Assembly: GCA_905147135.1 (NCBI GenBank)
Contig: LR990060.1
Location: 2,310,001 to 2,374,000, forward strand
Source of the DNA: Blastobasis lacticolella
Taxonomy: Eukaryota > Arthropoda > Insecta > Lepidoptera > Blastobasidae
Direction of reading: 5' to 3'
DNA length: 64,000 bases
In this document: positions 22,401 through 28,400 of the stretch, piece by piece
Layout: the number at the start of each line of letters is the position of its first letter
Position numbering within the stretch: the first letter of the stretch is position 1
Made by a program: the position numbers and the translations under genes
Notes under the pieces: model-generated
Databases searched by the model: none
What the model saw: the letters and a program-made list of their open reading frames with translations, nothing else
Told to the model about the DNA's origin: nothing

Positions 22401-25400
22401 CTGCTTATTTCGATAACATGATCAATAGTAGATTAAAAGACGGCAAAACATAATGGAAAAATTTAAAGGCAACGGTTTTACCAAACTTAAAAACCTTATC
22501 AGATCTTCCTACCTACTTTGATGATCCCGATGCTATTAACAAACATTTCCCAACTATTCCTGGTAATTCGGGCTCTATCATATCTGACACCATGGGTTGT
22601 GAGTTGCCTAGACCAAGTGATGCTCCATTCGTCATAAAACCTGTTCATGAGAATGTAGTGGCAAAGATTATTTTGGGCATAAAGTCGAATGCTATGGGCC
22701 TGGATTGAATCTCTAGAGACATGATTATTCTCACTCTTCCAAAAACACTTCCCATTATTACATCAATAATAAATAGGTCAATAATTAGCGGTGTATTCCC
22801 TGACCAATGAAAAGGTGCTTTGATGCACGTTACCTAAAAAAAATAATGCAACTGACCTACAAGATCTTCGACCCATTAGTATTTTGCCTTTTTTATATAA
22901 GATTCTGGAGAATGTTGTTTATGATCAGCTAGTTGCCTTCTGCGAATCGCACAACATCCTTCCTGATCCGGCTTTAGGACAAAGCGAAGTACTGCCACCG
23001 CCCTATTAGAAGTGGTAAAAATCAAGATATAGGATTGGGCTCGATTCTAGTACTTCTAGATTTCTCACGAGCTTTCGATTCCATCAACTTGTCAGTATTA
23101 CAAAAGAACTTCATTTTGTATGGCTTTGATTCTGGTACACGTAATTGGTTTAATAGTTCTCTCAACGGACGGCATCAGAGATTTGGAAATCTGATGGAAA
23201 TCTTATAACATCCGACTCCCTTTCAGTTACACGAGTGCCACAGGGCTCGTTTTTAGGTCCTCTTCTATTTATTATATAACGTCAGATATTTTTAACTGTC
23301 TTCGTAGCTGTAAGTACCATATTTATGCCGACGACATCCAAGTTTACGATCCTGTGTCCCGTAATGATATCGATGCGGCAATCAAAATCAGACTAAATCT
23401 AAATTTATGGTAATAGGTACGAAAATTCAAATAAAATCGATAGCAGCACATCAATCTAAAGTCTCAATTATGGGTGAGCCTCTTGAGTTTTTTTTGGAAG
23501 ATCGCAACCTGGGCCTCAACTTTGACCCCCAGCTTCGATTCGAAAATCATGTAATCGATTTAGCTAGAAACTTGTTATAGGCCAAAAGTCCTCTATCGCA
23601 TCAAATCATTTATAAGCGTTGAAATACGGATTAAACGATGTGAAACCTTAGTTCTTTCTAAATTAATTACTGTATAGGAGTGTATGGTCCTTGTCTTTAT
23701 AAAAAAACTGAGAAAATAGTACAAATAATACAGAACGCCTGTGCTCGTTTTTGCTTCCCTATACCACCCCGTACACATGTCTCTCCTTTCCATAAAAGTC
23801 ATATCTTCTAAAAATGCATCATCGCTTAACACTAATGTGTGCTTGTGAATTGCACGACTTAATAAAGTTCAATAAACCTATACGTTAAGCTCACTTGGCG
23901 TTACTCTGGCTCAACTAAATATTCGGTAAGATCCTGTTCCATTGTCCTTTCCATACCGCAACACAGAACTGCGGCATTTAGAAGAAGTTTCAGTTATCGT
24001 GCATCTAAATGTTGGAATGACATTCCTCCGCCATTACGTAGCATTAAGTCCAAGTTTACTTTTAAAAAATCGTATCGTAAATATTTACTTAATGTTCATA
24101 AAACAACAACCAACTAATGCGCGGGACGTGATCCATCATAATAGATATTTCTTTTTATATGATAGTAGGTATTTAATATGTATATTAATTGTATTGAGCT
24201 TATTTATTTATTTATTTAGCAATTTATTGTGCACAAAGAAAGTTAGCATAAGTTTTTTATTTTCATCTTATTATTTTATCTCTACATGCACGTATGGTAC
24301 TCAAAGTTGTTTCCATAATTCTCTGTATATATTTAACTTACCTTTCAAATATTTATTTGATGAGTTTCGGCGGTCGCACGACACATTTTATATATATGAA
24401 ACATTTTTATTTAGCTGTACAACTCTGGTGCTGATAGAATATCAGTGTTGTTAGTTTCACCGACTATATGTCGACAACTTAGCTGGTATATCGCCTGCGG
24501 TATGAGGGGGGCAGAATGGGTGACGTCATGTGACGTTTCGGGGTTGAGCGCGGGGACGCGGGGCAGGGAGCACAAGGGACGTTTCTCAGTGCGCCCGCGG
24601 ATTCCGCACATCGCGGTATTTTAAGACGGACTCTGGGAATAACGCACACGAGGTTAATTTATCGATGATAAATCCCGAGGTGGAGGCTTGAAATGTTAGC
24701 TTAAAACATTAATAGATACACAGGGGTTTAAAAGTAAGCGCTATGGAGAGGAAGGAGCGCTGTGAGGCGCTCCCATCTTCTCGACTCGAAACTAAACTTA
24801 GATATTCATTTGTACGTATTAAATCTTCATCATCATTTCAGCCTTAAGATGCCCACCGCTGGACATAGGCATCCCCCAGAGATCTCCACAAATGGTATTG
24901 CGCCTTCCGCATTCAGCTACACCTGTGATCTTTACCAGATCGTCGGCACACCTAGTGGGAGGCCTACTCACGCTGCGTCTTCCACGTGATTGCCACTCGA
25001 GAATATGCGACCTATGTGCCCTGCCCGCTTGGCAATCTTTTGCAATAGTTCGCTTGCGGATCTCCTCATTCCTGATTCGATCGCGCAATGACACTCCAAG
25101 TATAGCCCTTCCCACCGCCCATTGGGCGATATTGAGTTTTCTTATAAGGCCCACAGTGAGGCCATAAAATAAATATGAACAAAAACTTACTTTTTTGCAC
25201 CGAATTAAAAATCGGGATTTAGTTTTAAAAGCCATTGGCAAAGATTAGGTTTCTTGTCTCGGGATATTAAACTTAATCTTGGGACAAGTTCGGGCATAAT
25301 CTCATGTGCATTCTTTTTCCGAGGAACTTCATCAACTGACGTTTCGTGGAAGAAAATGCTCACTGCCCCGCGCCCCGCACCCCCGCGTACATCAACGAAA

Positions 25401-28400
25401 AATCACCCTCCCGCCTACCTCACCTAACGCAGGCGATATACCAGTTAAGTTGTCGACCTATAGCAACAACAAGCTGAGTCGGGTCCGATTCCTTGAGCAG
25501 TGCAAGATACTTTCCATGTTGAATTTATGCATTTATTTCTCTCTGTGTACTATGTATTTGTATTGCTTCTTGAAATAAACATATTATATTCAAAATACAG
25601 TAGACGTGCCGGGCGGAAGCACAGATCGATGTCGTTCACAAAGATCACGAATAACAACGGTCCCAGCAAGGAGCCCTGAGGAACGCCGCTGGGAGCAGAG
25701 ACCCATCCAGTAATATAGTTATTGATAACAACCGCTTGCGACCGATTTTCAATGTAAGAAGAAAACTAGCGAAGCAAATCTCCCCTCACACAGATCTTAC
25801 ATAATTTAGCTAATAAGATGTCATGCTGAATTCTGTCAAAAGCCTTACTATAATCTGTGTAAACAACATCAATCTCCGAAACGCCATCCATCGCTTTAGT
25901 TATGAAATTGTTCAGTAACACCAGATTGGAGACCGTTGAGCGACTCCTAAGGAAACCATGCTGATTATTACTGAAGGAGTGCTTCAGAGCTGGATATAGT
26001 TGGTCGTATACTAACCTCTCAAGAACTGTAGGAGACTATGCAAAGCTTTGAGATTGGACGATAGTTAGACACCTCACTCTAAGACCCCTTTTTATGTACC
26101 GGTGTTATATAAGCACTTTTACACAAACTAGGCACGGCACCCGTTGCAAACGACTTACGGAACAACATAGTGACAGGCACTGATATCGTTTTGACACAAT
26201 TATTAAGAAACCCAGCCGGCAAGTTGTCATGTCCAGCTGATTTAATTGGATCCAGATCCTCAAGCAACTTCCAAATGGAATTGATATCACCACGAATTAA
26301 AGAGTTATCCGACACGGTGCTACAGAAAACGGCGTCATCATCACTAATATTACGATTGTGGGAGTGCAAAAAAGTGGATTGGAAGTAGGTCGAAAAAGCT
26401 TTGCAAATGCCCTCGTCAGTGCTAAATACCGAAACATCGTGTCGTGAAGCATTTGGCACTAAATATTTTTTTTAGAAGTAAAGTATCTACTGGCACAACC
26501 TATAACGCGGGCGGGTTATCACTGCTATTTGTAACAATAACTTCACTAGTGCCAAATATTAGATCCAATATCTCACCATAATCGTTTTTAATATTATTGT
26601 AATGCGATAAAAACGTGTTAATTGTGCCAACCAAGAGCATTTCATTACTGGTGACGTAATTGGAGGTAACAAAGGACCCGCCACTCGTATCAAAACTTAG
26701 CGTTAAGCGTTCGGTGGGTATAAAGGTCAAGCTACTCGGTAGACGCAATACGCCAGGCATGCAAAACATTTTACAATTTCTTACTACGTCTACTAAACAA
26801 AATAAATTAGAGCGGCAAACTTACAAAAACAATTAAATTACTAAACAGCAGAAACAAAAACAAGCCGATTAAGATGCGATCTACGACAACTTGTTTAAAT
26901 CTTTCTCGTTGGTGATAACGAGAATCTTAGTGGAATCATTTTTTCTCACGTGTATTTTGAAGTACTTGATCCAGACAAATTTATAGTTTCTCCTTAGTTA
27001 CGGCCTTCGTCTTGGATAATAGTTGCTTGTTGTGCGGAGTTAGGTGCTCGTTGACGTAAACCCTTTGCTTAAGCTACCATCGCCAAGAACATCAACCGTG
27101 GATAGTGTTTTATATTCACGGACAGTAGCGACAAACTCATCCTTAACATATATGTTGTGGATAAACAAAAACGGATTATGGCGATGGCGATATGTGGATG
27201 AATCTTTGATAGGCGATCTTGAAAGCTGTTGAACTTGTTCGCTAGGGAAACTTTGGTTTCTATACTAATGTCAAATAGCTTATTTTATTACATGCAAACA
27301 AACGCTTAACCCCCGCATAACATCATCACCTATGACCTCCATAATCCTGATACCAGGAGAACCTGACCAAATTAGATTATGGTTACACATTCAGTCTCCT
27401 GAATGTGCAGGTGTCATCACGATGTTTTCCCTCACCGTAAGAGTATCGGTTAGTATTTAACTGATGTACATAACTTAGGAAAGAGCCATTGGTACATAGC
27501 CGCAGTGGGATTCGAACCTGGGACCTGGGTTTCCGACTCGTGAGCTAGTCACGAGTCGGAAACCTTTACCACCCGGCCACCAACGCTCTCGGCCAAGCTG
27601 CAATGTAATAAACGAGCCCTAATACTCACAGTCGTTATCTGGTAACCTACGGAGCATAGCGTGATGGAACATACACACATATAGAGCAGCATTATTGGCG
27701 ATAGGCAGGAGTCGAACAGTTCAGCGAACCTGAAATTGAGGTCTTATTAAATCATCGGGTTTGTAACTGTCTGGGTCTACGAGCCAGGTCTGGTCTTGGG
27801 GCCGTATCGTAAAATATGGCGCATTTCTGCCGTATTGAGCCTAAAGTGCATAATAGGCATTTAAGCTATTTTGAGTTAAATATATTTCGTAAGCTATCTA
27901 AAAAACAAAACTATTATTTTTCTAGGACACTGATAAGTTTTTGATAGAAACATTACCAAAAATAATTAATAAAAAACAAACATGAATGCAGTAACACATA
28001 CTGGACGACAACTTCACGACCTTTTTATTGATTTCTTAGCTAAACTGCAGTGACTGACAAGTTTTCGTAACATTTTAAATGGAAGTTAGTTTCAGAAATT
28101 TGCTCTCACATACTTTTTAAAATGCAATATAACTGTGCTCCATAGAAGTTGACAATACTGCTACAGAAACAAATGTGTTTCTGTTTAACATTCCTCATTA
28201 AAATGCAGTATGAATTGTAATAGTAGGTACTGCACTTTACACTGGACTAAGACACGACTCGCTTCCTGCGAGGAGATCGAATGCAAGCTGCAGGTGGCGC
28301 TGGACGAGATGAAATGCTCCAAAGCTCTCTGTGACGAGCTGTTGGAGGATCGGTCTGACGCAGAACAGGTGATTCAAAGGTTAAATAATACAAACACTCA

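Larger units (their letters stand above)
19990..24135 (+). mobile_element. CR1-like LINE 'D', decayed, ORa intron 3
   Basis: Plus-strand non-LTR element: ORF1 pieces (19995-20225, 20436-20920), an inserted palindromic MITE (20922-21061), endonuclease pieces (21362-21950), the pol linker (21958-22332), and reverse transcriptase (about 22450-23860) with a C-terminal tail to about 24100. Many frameshifts and stops show long inactivity. Confidence 0.72.
25584..27245 (-). mobile_element. Jockey-like LINE 'C', decayed, ORa intron 3
   Basis: Minus-strand element in correct internal order: ORF1 FP-like fragment (27245-26800), endonuclease fragment (26769-26500) and reverse transcriptase (26459-25600). 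Internal deletions separate them. Confidence 0.68.
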
